A stretch of 64,000 nucleotides of DNA, taken from NCBI GenBank assembly GCA_020439745.1, contig JAGQSC010000019.1, forward strand, positions 124,001 to 188,000. The letters run 5' to 3'. The notes beneath the pieces were generated by a model that made no database searches, was not told where the DNA came from, and saw only the letters and a program-made list of their open reading frames with translations. Positions 46,566 through 55,711 of the stretch are shown here, one piece after another (within the stretch, counting starts at the first letter, position 1; the number at the start of each line of letters is the position of its first letter). The translations under genes were made by a program, and so were the position numbers. The stretch is from Acidobacteriota bacterium (lineage in GTDB: Bacteria; Acidobacteriota; Holophagae; Acanthopleuribacterales; Acanthopleuribacteraceae).

Positions 46566-49500
46566 TTGCTACGAGTCTTGTGTCTGATATTAGCGACCAG
46601 CTTGATTTTTGCCGACTCCAACTTTGCGGATGCCCATGTGGATACGCTTGCCCAGCGGGTATCCGAATTGACCGAGCACGAAGATCCATTGGCCGCCATG
46701 CTTGTAGCAGAAGAGCTTTATTACCTGAGCCATGAATCGAGTCGGCAATCCGAAATATTGAATCTCATCCAACACCTGTTCGACCATAGCAAGCACCAAG
46801 ATGCTCGAGTGGAAATGGCCTTCTTCTTGACACAGTTGTACCGCCAATTGGGCCAACTTGACACACTGCAACAATTGATCACCGGACTGGGTTATGTGGA
46901 AGAATGGCAAATTTTGGGTCCCGTCAGTGAATATCAATCCGACTTGCGCGAGATATGGACCGACCAAGCCCAACAGGGCGCACATCGTCAAATTCAATGG
47001 CGGAATCTGCGCGCATGGGGTCAAGAGGATCATTTCAGTACAGGCTTGGGACACTACGGATTTCTTCACGCGAATACCGCCATCTTTCCCAATCAATCAT
47101 CAGGTGCCTACTTCACCACGAGTTTTGAGTTAGATCAGGCGCAAGTTGTGAGACTGGGACTGGGTTTCACCGACCGGATCCGCGTTTGGATCAACCGTAC
47201 GCTTATCGTTGACACACAGGAGGATCAAACACCTCACCCGGACCAACTCGTGGTTCGAACACGTCTAAAAAAGGGCAAACATCAACTTACCATTTACCGA
47301 GAAACGACCCAGTCCGACTCAAACCTAGGCTTTTTTGCCCGCCTGACGAATGCGAAAGGGGAAGCGATCCAATGTGCGGCAGCCACGCGGAACAAACTGG
47401 GCCGCAGTAAGCCATCCCAAGTAACGGCAGGACTTTCTGAACTGTTGCAATTGGCGTCAAACAAAGCCGAGCTGGGCAGCTTGATGTTAATCAAGGAGTT
47501 CAGTCAACATTCCGAACTGGGCAACCCCCGTGATGTTTTATTGGCGGCATATGAGCAAGCTCCCAGCCAGAAACTGGCCGAACAGATCTATTCACTGACG
47601 TATGAACCCAATGAACGCGTGGCCCTGATCAACCGATTCTTGCGACAGTTTCCCGATTCTGCTTGGGGATACACCCAACTAGGCCAAGTAGCCCTGGGTC
47701 AAGATCGCTATTGGGAAGCTCGCGACTACGCTCAAAAAGCGAAGCTCGCTGACCCTTCCTACTGGCCAGCAGATATCCTGCTTAATAACACCCTGGCCTC
47801 GCTCCGATTGACGGGAGAAGCGCTTCGTCGAACAGAACAACTGTCCAAGAGGTATCCTGGTGTGCCCTGGATCATGATGGATTTGTGCGATCTCTACTGG
47901 GCCATGGAATTTGACCGCGAAAGCGAGCGACTTCTGGATGACATCCTGGCCATCAGAGAAGGTCAAGCCAAATATACCGAACGCAAGATAGATCTGCTCA
48001 AACGCCGTGGCGATATCGAGGGATTAGACCGCACCTACCGCCAACTCATGCGGGATGCTCCCTACTCCCTAAATATCGCCCAGGAATATGCCGAGTATTT
48101 GAGTGTCAACCGCCGATTTGATGAAGCAGTCGACCTGCTGACGGCTTTCGCTCAACAGACTCCGGAAAATCCCTCATTGCTACAAACGCTTGGCGAGATA
48201 AGACTTCGTCGTGGTGACCAAGATGCGTTGGCACTCCTCAAGAAGTCCTTGGCTTTGAGACCACAAAACCCTGCGCTGGAACGAATGGTCGTGGCATTGG
48301 AACAAGATCAGGCGGACTTCTTTGCCGCATATCGCATCGAAAGCCCAGATGTGCCCGTCCTTCATAAATCCGGCGTGGTGATCAACGTGAACAACACCGT
48401 CGTCAAAGTGGCGCCCGACGGGCAAAGTTCTCTCTATCACCAATTGGAATACGAAATTACCGATCCATCGGGAATCACAGATTTGCCGGGATACTCGTTC
48501 TCTTACGCCCCTTTGCGCCAATCAACCAAACTGATTTCCGCAGTGCTCTTGAGAGGGAACGAACGCATGCTGATCACACAGACCGGTCGCGCTCGGATTA
48601 GCGACCCTGAATATCGTATGTATTACGACCTCCTCGCCTACCAAATCGCCTTTCCGCCATTGAAGATTGGAGATCGGATCCAATTGGAGTACCGGATAGA
48701 CGATCACGACACAGCTAACATGTTTGGCGACTACTTCGGTGACTTGACCTACCTTGCATCGAGATACCCCACGCGGGCGGCTCAGTACACCGTTTTGGTT
48801 CCCAAAGAGCGAAAGATCGTCTACCGCACCACAAACATGGATGCCGAACCGGACATAACGGAAGATGGCGAATATAAGGTGTACCAATGGCGCATGGACC
48901 AAATTCCCCCATACGAAACCGAATCGCGCATGCCGGGACTCTCAGGTTACATGCCCACTATTAGTGTTTCGACCTTTTCGGATTGGCAAGATATGTCTCA
49001 GTGGTATGCCCAGTTAATCAAGCCGCAACTGCAGTTGGACCTCGAAACCAAGGCCATTGTCAATTCATTGGTTGGCGATACGAAAGACCACCTGGAAATC
49101 CTCAAACGAATCCACGAGTACGTCGTGACACATACTCGTTACGTAGCATTGGAATTTGGCATTCACGGATTCAAACCCTACCCAGTGAATCAAGTTTGCA
49201 ATCGCCAGTTTGGGGATTGTAAGGACAAAGCTAGCCTCATGGTGGCGATGCTTCGGGAAGCTGGCGTAGACGCAAATATCGCCATCGTACGTACCTACGA
49301 TAAAGGTAAGATCGACACATTCCCAGCCTCGCTGTCGTATTTTAATCACGCCATCGCCTACGTGCCGGAGTTCAACCTGTTCTTGGACGGAACAGCAGAG
49401 TTCTCTGGCCTTTACGAACTGCCGGAGATGGACCAGGGCGCGTTGGCGCTGGTCGTGGATCAAAATGGTAAGGGCACATTGACACAGATACCCTTCAACC

Positions 49501-50147
49501 AAAACAACAAGCGTGCCTACCTCCTCGATGTCGACCTCAATGCCGATGGCCGTGCAGCCATTAAAGGGGAGCTATCTTATGCGGGATCGCAAGGGCCACC
49601 CGTTCGTCAATATCTTTCCATTGAATCCAAGTTAGACCAAAACGTTCGAAACTTGATGACTTCCCTGCTTCCCGGTCTCGAAGTTGACTCTGTCGAGCGT
49701 CACGATCATGGCTTGCAAGAGCCCATTCAACTCGCGTTTCGCGGACAAAGCGACAAGCTCCTGCAAAAGGACGGAAATGGTTATCGATTACCTCTTAGGC
49801 TCTTGAACGATCCGCTCACTCAGTTCTACACGCCTAACTCCAGACGTATTTTCCCGGTTGAAATGGGCACGCCAAGGGAGCAAGTGATACGAATGGACAT
49901 CGCCACGCCAGACGATTTGGTGGTGCAGTCGCTTCCGGACTCCATTGAACTGGAAGACAGCCATGTCCGCCTGCACATTACGTTTGACCGCCCCTCTAAC
50001 CAAAAAATTAGAGTCAACTACTCCCTAAGGTTCAAATCCAATCGTGTGGAGCCCAGCGATTATCAGGCGCTTCGCGATTTGTTCCTGGCTCACGATCAAG
50101 CATTAAACCAATCGATCCGCTGGTCCCAGTCAGGAGGCACGCTTTGA
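46566..50147 (+). CDS. Exported DUF3857/transglutaminase protein, triad intact
   Basis: The N-terminus MLRVLCLILATSLIFADS is a signal peptide, and the 1193-residue mature protein is periplasmic or extracellular. The first half is a helical/TPR region with an inserted lectin-like beta domain (about 150-230). Residues about 620-850 are the DUF3857 beta domain. The transglutaminase core has Cys885 in FGDCKDKAS, His928 in FNHAIAYV and Asp941 in LDGTAE. A C-terminal beta domain ends the chain. It should act as a cysteine peptidase or cross-linking enzyme. The TTG at 46566 is preferred because GGAGG lies 6 nt upstream. Its stop overlaps the next start (TTGA). Confidence 0.87.
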   Translation: MLRVLCLILATSLIFADSNFADAHVDTLAQRVSELTEHEDPLAAMLVAEELYYLSHESSRQSEILNLIQHLFDHSKHQDARVEMAFFLTQLYRQLGQLDTLQQLITGLGYVEEWQILGPVSEYQSDLREIWTDQAQQGAHRQIQWRNLRAWGQEDHFSTGLGHYGFLHANTAIFPNQSSGAYFTTSFELDQAQVVRLGLGFTDRIRVWINRTLIVDTQEDQTPHPDQLVVRTRLKKGKHQLTIYRETTQSDSNLGFFARLTNAKGEAIQCAAATRNKLGRSKPSQVTAGLSELLQLASNKAELGSLMLIKEFSQHSELGNPRDVLLAAYEQAPSQKLAEQIYSLTYEPNERVALINRFLRQFPDSAWGYTQLGQVALGQDRYWEARDYAQKAKLADPSYWPADILLNNTLASLRLTGEALRRTEQLSKRYPGVPWIMMDLCDLYWAMEFDRESERLLDDILAIREGQAKYTERKIDLLKRRGDIEGLDRTYRQLMRDAPYSLNIAQEYAEYLSVNRRFDEAVDLLTAFAQQTPENPSLLQTLGEIRLRRGDQDALALLKKSLALRPQNPALERMVVALEQDQADFFAAYRIESPDVPVLHKSGVVINVNNTVVKVAPDGQSSLYHQLEYEITDPSGITDLPGYSFSYAPLRQSTKLISAVLLRGNERMLITQTGRARISDPEYRMYYDLLAYQIAFPPLKIGDRIQLEYRIDDHDTANMFGDYFGDLTYLASRYPTRAAQYTVLVPKERKIVYRTTNMDAEPDITEDGEYKVYQWRMDQIPPYETESRMPGLSGYMPTISVSTFSDWQDMSQWYAQLIKPQLQLDLETKAIVNSLVGDTKDHLEILKRIHEYVVTHTRYVALEFGIHGFKPYPVNQVCNRQFGDCKDKASLMVAMLREAGVDANIAIVRTYDKGKIDTFPASLSYFNHAIAYVPEFNLFLDGTAEFSGLYELPEMDQGALALVVDQNGKGTLTQIPFNQNNKRAYLLDVDLNADGRAAIKGELSYAGSQGPPVRQYLSIESKLDQNVRNLMTSLLPGLEVDSVERHDHGLQEPIQLAFRGQSDKLLQKDGNGYRLPLRLLNDPLTQFYTPNSRRIFPVEMGTPREQVIRMDIATPDDLVVQSLPDSIELEDSHVRLHITFDRPSNQKIRVNYSLRFKSNRVEPSDYQALRDLFLAHDQALNQSIRWSQSGGTL

Positions 50148-53100
50148 GAAAAATTTTACTCACTCTATGTTTCAGTTGCCTTGCATTCGCTTCAGATGAG
50201 GCTTGGACGGAACTCGCAAATAACCGCTTTCAAACGGCGCGGGCCCTTTACGAGCAAGAAATGGTTTTGGCAGAGCATCCTACGTTGGCCAAAATAGGCT
50301 GGTTTCTCACATTCACGCCACAGGGACCGGGAGACGAACTAACAAGGGCAGCCATGACCATCTTGGAAAAAGACCCTCAAGACCCCGCCTGCGAATTTGT
50401 CATGGTCTGGATGAAGTCGCAACGCGACCAAAATCCTCAATGGGACATGGAAGCGGGTCAGCTATTGAGTACCGTTCAACCCACAAGCCCCGAACTGCGC
50501 ATTCACTACTCCAATCACTTGCGTCACATCGCCAGCCGCCAAGGCAATCGCGACATGTTCCAACAAGCATTGGAGCAGTCCTCGTACCTGACACAATGGC
50601 GCTTCGCTTCTCGGTTTGGGGCCAACCCAATCCCAGACTATGACCGAAGCTGGCCAGCCGAAAAAGCGGCGTATTGGTCCGATGAACCCATTTCTTCCTT
50701 TCGCAGTGGCGTTGTAATTCCAGAAGGCAGAGCTGCCGGGACGGGGATTGTCTACGCATTCTCGGCTTTTCAACTAGACCAACCAGCCACAACGCTCTTC
50801 CGCGTGTTCAGCTACCAGAACATCACAATTTACGTCGACGGGAAACAGCTGTTGAACATGCCACACTTGGAGTTGGAAACCGGGCGAGTGAAAGCATTTA
50901 CGGCGTCATTGCCCGCTGGACTGCACGAAGTGATGGTCAAGGTCACTCAGACCCGCGGTCAGAATGGTCAATTTTCACTCAATCTGGAAGCGGATGGACT
51001 TTCTTTCCCCGAACCTGGTTATCCTCAGCTTGATGTCAGTAACCAGAAACTGCCTGCGAAACCCACCACCTACGGTTTGAAAGCGTTCGTCGACCAATCA
51101 TCGACCGAACTGGCCCGTTTTGTGGACGGTTACCTCGCAGCGGGTGAGCGAGATTTTCAACGCTCACTGGCGCGTTTCGATGAACTGTCCCAGATCTGGC
51201 CAAATAGCCAAATCATCGGAGGGGCACTGTCTGAGTTACTGATTGGTGGGCTGCGCTTTTTGCCTCAAGAAGAGAGTTTGGGTCGTGCATACCAAACCCT
51301 CTCCCAGCTCTGTGCTGTGGACGACAGAACCACCGAGAACACCGTTCGTTTGGGCCGCCTGTTGCTAAAAGCCGGATACAGCCAGGAGGCGCTGGCGCCC
51401 ATTCAAGCCGCGCTGCAAATGTCTCCGCTGAATTGTGAAGCCATCGAGACTTTGCTGGATATCTCCATCGCTGAAGGCCTTGTGGATATTCGTGAACAGG
51501 CTTTGGCCAAGCTGGAATCTCTAGGTGACGAGCATATGTGGGCCTTGCAATTGCGATTGGCCAATGCTGTGGCCGAAGGAAACGTGGTTGATCGACGACA
51601 TTTACTGGAGAAGTTGGCCGCTTTGGCACCCTGGGATCGATACGGCGCCGATTTGCTGGAAATGAATGAGGACTATGCCGGAGCGATTGCAGACCTTGAG
51701 TCGCGCTGGGAGTTGTATCCCGAAAAGGACGACTATCCGTACAACATCGCTTCCAATTACGCGCGATTGGGCGACCGTACCCAGCAACGACACTGGCTGG
51801 AAGTCACGTTGGACCGCAATCCCAGCCACCGGGCGGCGTTGTTGGACCTGATCAACCTTGACTGCTACCAGGGCAACATGGACGCCGCTCGAACCAAGAT
51901 ACTGGATTATCTAGAAATCGAGCCCGCAGATGCCGATTTCCGCCAAATGCTGAGTCATTTGGATGGCTCAACAGCCTTCGAATCACTGCGCATCAAGACT
52001 CAAGACGTGATTGATGCGGCCAAAAATGCGCCGATGTCCAAGAACGCCGACTCAGAGCTCTTACTGGACCAACTTATGGTTCGCCTGTTTCCGGATGGCT
52101 CACAAATGAGATACACCCACCTGGTGACCCGGGTCCTGACCAAGGACGGTGTGGACAGCGAAAGCGAAATATCTCTGGGCAACGATTTGGAGGTGCTCGA
52201 ACTGCGTACCATCAAGAATGAAGGCACCGTTTTTTATCCAGCCGATATCGAAAACAAATCGACGATCTCCCTTAGTGGGATCGGGGTTGGTGACTTCATT
52301 GACGAAGAACACATCGAATACCTGCCACCTGCTTACTACGACCGAGACGGCCTCGACGGTAGCATGAGCTTCGTCTTCCAAGGTGTCGACCGTATCTATC
52401 ACCACAGCGAGCTGGTCTTGGTGTATCCATCAGATCTGGAACCAAAACCAGATATCTACTCCCGTAATTTCCCCAATCCTGTCGATATCCACGAGGAGCA
52501 GGGGATGACCATCGTGCGATGGTTGACCAAAGATATGCCTCCCGTGGCTCCGGAACCCTCCATGCCTAATCCTGGGACATTTCTGCCTCGAGCCACATTC
52601 ACCTACAACACGAACTGGGAGGAGATTCGCGACTTTTTCATCAACGCAGTCCGACTTCGTATGGTCATGACGGATACGTTGCAGACGCAATTGGAGCAAT
52701 GGCAGGAGCAAGAAAGCGATCCTCGAGCGTTAGCAGAACTTATCTATCGCGAAGTCGTGGACGCCGTGGAACCCGAAAACCAGTTTTATCAGAACATCAA
52801 CTTGGTTTGGTCCACCAAACATGGCAACGCATCCTTATTGTTGGCCAAGCTTTACGAAGAAGCAGGCCTGGATGCAACCATGGTATTGGCACGCCCGCGC
52901 GGTTTACTCGACGTAGCTTTTGACATTCCCCTGCCCGACCTCTTCACCTACGCGTTGATCAGACTGAATCTTGACGGCGAAACCATCTGGGTGGACCCAA
53001 ACCGAAAGCACCTGCCTTTTGGCTACATTCCTTTTGATTACCGTGGCGCCAATGGCCTGTGGTTGAAACAAGACCATGACAAAGTGTTAGTAGACATTCC

Positions 53101-53755
53101 ATCTGCTGACGACGAAACTGAGCGTATCGAATTCCAATACGACATCGAAATCGACGATGAAGGCGTGGCTCATGCCAAGGGCGAAGAAATATTCTTCGGG
53201 TCACTGGCCAGTCAGCTTAGTGAGCACTTTGCCACGTTAAACCGCCCAGAAATTCGCCAAAGGGTAGAGGTTGGCGTGAATGCCAATTTCCCGGGTGCCA
53301 AGGTCAGTGAGGCCAAGGTCGATGAAGACCGACCCATAGGTGAGTTTGCGATCGAAAGCAGCTTCACGCATAGAGATTTGATTCAACGTAATCAGAATTG
53401 GATCATCGAGAATCTGATTCCGCGCAACTCAATTCAGGGGAAATACGCCAGTCTGCCCAGCAGAAACTTGCCCGTAAAAATTGACCAACCCCATATCAAT
53501 GTCGGCAAAGTGATTTTGCATTTACCTGATGGATGGCGCTGGCAAAACGAACCCAGATGGGTGACAAAGGAAACGGAATTTGGTTCATTCGCACTCAATG
53601 TGAACGTGGTTGACTCACAAACACTAGAACTCACGCGACGTTATGCCCTACCGGCGCAAACCATTTCGCCTGACTCCTATCACGCTTTCCTTGAGTTCTG
53701 CGAGTTCATGACCGAGAATGAGGAGGTTCGCCTGGAAGCAGCCCCCAAGGAGTAA
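50144..53755 (+). CDS. Exported DUF3857/transglutaminase homologue lacking the catalytic Cys and His
   Basis: This 1203-residue protein mirrors its neighbour: signal peptide (MRKILLTLCFSCLAFAS), beta insert, TPR-like helices, DUF3857 domain, transglutaminase fold, C-terminal beta domain. Aligning by NASLLLAKLYEEAGLDA against KASLMVAMLREAGVDA places Lys892 at the Cys position and Tyr936 at the His position, while Asp951 (WVDPN) is kept. It is therefore a probable pseudoenzyme. It starts from TTG overlapping the previous stop (TTGA), behind AGGAGG. Coupled translation suggests the two chains work together, the second perhaps as a regulator or substrate-holding subunit. Confidence 0.87.
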   Translation: MRKILLTLCFSCLAFASDEAWTELANNRFQTARALYEQEMVLAEHPTLAKIGWFLTFTPQGPGDELTRAAMTILEKDPQDPACEFVMVWMKSQRDQNPQWDMEAGQLLSTVQPTSPELRIHYSNHLRHIASRQGNRDMFQQALEQSSYLTQWRFASRFGANPIPDYDRSWPAEKAAYWSDEPISSFRSGVVIPEGRAAGTGIVYAFSAFQLDQPATTLFRVFSYQNITIYVDGKQLLNMPHLELETGRVKAFTASLPAGLHEVMVKVTQTRGQNGQFSLNLEADGLSFPEPGYPQLDVSNQKLPAKPTTYGLKAFVDQSSTELARFVDGYLAAGERDFQRSLARFDELSQIWPNSQIIGGALSELLIGGLRFLPQEESLGRAYQTLSQLCAVDDRTTENTVRLGRLLLKAGYSQEALAPIQAALQMSPLNCEAIETLLDISIAEGLVDIREQALAKLESLGDEHMWALQLRLANAVAEGNVVDRRHLLEKLAALAPWDRYGADLLEMNEDYAGAIADLESRWELYPEKDDYPYNIASNYARLGDRTQQRHWLEVTLDRNPSHRAALLDLINLDCYQGNMDAARTKILDYLEIEPADADFRQMLSHLDGSTAFESLRIKTQDVIDAAKNAPMSKNADSELLLDQLMVRLFPDGSQMRYTHLVTRVLTKDGVDSESEISLGNDLEVLELRTIKNEGTVFYPADIENKSTISLSGIGVGDFIDEEHIEYLPPAYYDRDGLDGSMSFVFQGVDRIYHHSELVLVYPSDLEPKPDIYSRNFPNPVDIHEEQGMTIVRWLTKDMPPVAPEPSMPNPGTFLPRATFTYNTNWEEIRDFFINAVRLRMVMTDTLQTQLEQWQEQESDPRALAELIYREVVDAVEPENQFYQNINLVWSTKHGNASLLLAKLYEEAGLDATMVLARPRGLLDVAFDIPLPDLFTYALIRLNLDGETIWVDPNRKHLPFGYIPFDYRGANGLWLKQDHDKVLVDIPSADDETERIEFQYDIEIDDEGVAHAKGEEIFFGSLASQLSEHFATLNRPEIRQRVEVGVNANFPGAKVSEAKVDEDRPIGEFAIESSFTHRDLIQRNQNWIIENLIPRNSIQGKYASLPSRNLPVKIDQPHINVGKVILHLPDGWRWQNEPRWVTKETEFGSFALNVNVVDSQTLELTRRYALPAQTISPDSYHAFLEFCEFMTENEEVRLEAAPKE

Positions 53756-53757
53756 AG

Positions 53758-55068
53758 ATGGTCCAGTCTTTTGCCGCGCACATTCAAACACTCCAACGAC
53801 AAGTTGAGGAAACCTTGTCATTACTGGAGCCAGAAGGAATTCGAATTGATGCCGTTCTATTTCACAGCGGTACAGAGGGTGTGTATTTCGGTGACGACAA
53901 ACACATCCCGTTCGAAGCGCATGCGCATTACATGCGTTGGGTGCCGGTGGCACGACCTGACCAAATGGTCTTGGTCCAACCCCACAAAAAGCCTCGATAT
54001 TTTCAGGTCGTACCTACAGATTTTTGGTATGAACAGACCTTCAACGTCGCCTCTTGGTGGGCCGACTCATTTGAGGTCGTTCCACTGAGTGATCCCAACC
54101 AAATCATGGATCTCTTACCCAGTAACCGGCGTATCGCGTTCATGGGTGAGAACACGGCGTTTGCTTCTCAAATGGGTCTTCCTTCAAACCTCCATAACGA
54201 ACGTCACCTTCGCAACCGACTGGATTACCACCGTAGCGTGAAAACACCCTTTGAAGTGGAACAAATACGCATTGCCAATCAACACGCTTTGAAAGGGCAT
54301 GAGGCTGCGCACCAAGCGTTCATGGCCGGCAAGTCTGAATGGGGTATTCACATGGACTACCTGTTAGCCGCTGGTATGACTGAGTTCGACACACCCTACA
54401 CCAATATCGTTGCGGTCAATGAAAAATCAGCAATCCTGCACTACCAGAACAAGCGCATGACTAACCCGGGTCAAAACCATCTTTTGTTGATCGATGCAGG
54501 TCACCGTGCCAATGGTTATTGCTCGGACATCACTCGAACCTACACTCAAGATAGCGTACATCCAGTCATGACGGCACTTTGCGAGGGTGTGAACAAGTTG
54601 CAATTGCATCTGGTTGACCAGGTGCGTCCCGGCATCTCCTACATCGAACTCCACGAGCAAGCCCATGCAGGTATTCTCGATCTGCTCCTGGAACATGATG
54701 TTGTCCGTGGTTCACGCAGCCAACTGGAAGAAGATAAGGTTTCCTCCCTGTTCTATCCCCACGGTACAGGTCATTTGTTGGGTTTGCAGGTGCACGATGT
54801 GAGCGGTCATTTCAAAGATGAAACCGGCATACTGGCACCGCCACCAGAGGATCACAAATTCCTTCGCCTCACACGTCAAATGGAACCAGGCATGGTCTTC
54901 ACTGTTGAACCCGGACTTTACTTCATCCCCGTACTCTTGGACCCCAAGCGCAATGACACGAACACGTTCAACTGGTCATTGATCGACCAATTGATCCCAT
55001 TTGGCGGTATCCGCATTGAGGACAACATTTTGGTTACCGAACAAGGTCAAACCAACCTAACGCGCTGA
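53758..55068 (+). CDS. pepQ: Xaa-Pro dipeptidase PepQ
   Basis: PepQ cleaves X-Pro dipeptides with a binuclear metal site. The pita-bread fold ligands are visible: the two Asp in LIDAGHRANGYCSDITRTY, His in HGTGHLLGLQVHDV, Glu in FTVEPGLYF and Glu in RIEDNILVT. The N-terminal domain (AVLFHSGTEGVYFGDD, HIPFEAHAHYMRWVP) is typical of the PepQ/prolidase branch. Length 436 is normal. AAGGAG lies 8 nt before the ATG, and the gene starts 2 nt after the DUF3857 homologue's stop, so it shares that transcript. Working with exported proteases is a plausible peptide-recycling link. Confidence 0.93.
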   Translation: MVQSFAAHIQTLQRQVEETLSLLEPEGIRIDAVLFHSGTEGVYFGDDKHIPFEAHAHYMRWVPVARPDQMVLVQPHKKPRYFQVVPTDFWYEQTFNVASWWADSFEVVPLSDPNQIMDLLPSNRRIAFMGENTAFASQMGLPSNLHNERHLRNRLDYHRSVKTPFEVEQIRIANQHALKGHEAAHQAFMAGKSEWGIHMDYLLAAGMTEFDTPYTNIVAVNEKSAILHYQNKRMTNPGQNHLLLIDAGHRANGYCSDITRTYTQDSVHPVMTALCEGVNKLQLHLVDQVRPGISYIELHEQAHAGILDLLLEHDVVRGSRSQLEEDKVSSLFYPHGTGHLLGLQVHDVSGHFKDETGILAPPPEDHKFLRLTRQMEPGMVFTVEPGLYFIPVLLDPKRNDTNTFNWSLIDQLIPFGGIRIEDNILVTEQGQTNLTR

Positions 55069-55332
55069 TCAGACAGCCACCTCTTCGCGCAAGATGGCCG
55101 GGACTTTCCAAAACTGACTGACCACAAGTGCAAAATCTCGCACATTGTGCCACGGGTCGTCGACTTCGTAAAAAGTGGGGTAGGGATGGGTCACGACGCC
55201 ACCACGGCGAACCGCTCGTTCGATGAGTTCACGTACTTCTTCCGACTGAGGCCCCCAAATCTCCCCTGTTTCCGGGTCCCATGACACGGTTCCTCCTGAA
55301 CGACGTCCGATAGGTTTGAGTTCGATTTTCAT
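55069..55332 (-). CDS. Small uncharacterised protein
   Basis: The 87-residue product is not recognised. It is a soluble protein with a beta start (MKIELKPIGRRSGGTVSWD), one amphipathic helix (SEEVRELIERAVRRGG) and an aromatic-rich second half (HPYPTFYEVDDPWHNVRDF). A good ribosome site, GGAGG, lies 6 nt before the ATG, which supports it as a real gene. Its stop abuts the pepQ stop with no gap. It is divergent from thrS. Confidence 0.6.
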   Translation of the reverse strand: MKIELKPIGRRSGGTVSWDPETGEIWGPQSEEVRELIERAVRRGGVVTHPYPTFYEVDDPWHNVRDFALVVSQFWKVPAILREEVAV

Positions 55333-55711
55333 GATAGACCTCCGCAGCGTGCCGGTTGACGAGTGCGACGTTTCTGAGTCTTACGATTCCGGTCCTGCAA
55401 TGTTGTCGATGAATTAGGCAAGTTTCGGGCCAGATCCTATAGGAAAGGACGTAAATACCGAGGTCTCTGGTCGATTGTTTTTCCAAAGATTTACGCAACA
55501 GCTCGATTCAGGATCTAGCGTCACAGGATCCCCACCCGTTTCACCCCGATCAGCCTGAATGATTGTCATCTACGGGGTACGAATGAACTGGTTAGCCATC
55601 CCAAACCCCGCCAACTTGACACAATTGGGGTGATCGACTACATTCCTTAGACTCTGCGTCTTAGAGACGAAGCATGTCCCCATTTGTGCGCGGGACAGTC
55701 TGGGAGACACC
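55333..55711. other. Divergent intergenic region upstream of thrS
   Basis: This 379-nt gap separates the small leftward gene from thrS. It holds the thrS promoter at 55616-55644, a perfect 10-bp palindrome TCCTATAGGA around 55436-55445, and, in the thrS leader, a small hairpin GTCT-GGG-AGAC whose loop and stem include the GGGAG ribosome site. No T-box specifier/antiterminator pattern is seen. The stretch from 55450 to 55615 shows nothing I can name. Confidence 0.5.
55616..55644 (+). promoter_or_regulatory. Sigma-70 promoter of thrS
   Basis: A consensus TTGACA (55616-55621) is followed after exactly 17 nt by TACATT (55639-55644). Transcription would begin near 55651, leaving a leader of about 60 nt before thrS. 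It is the best promoter match in the window. Confidence 0.7.

Noticed and set aside
46445-46699. 85-codon N-terminal extension of rnhB
   Set aside because: No RNase HII similarity, no ribosome site at its start, and it runs through the divergent promoter region of the DUF3857 gene.
46590-47096. 168-codon antisense frame in the first DUF3857 gene
   Set aside because: No ribosome site and no family similarity; the plus-strand frame has a signal peptide and known domains.
55645-55711. T-box leader for thrS
   Set aside because: The leader is about 60 nt, with no AGGGTGGNACCGCG motif and no terminator/antiterminator pair.
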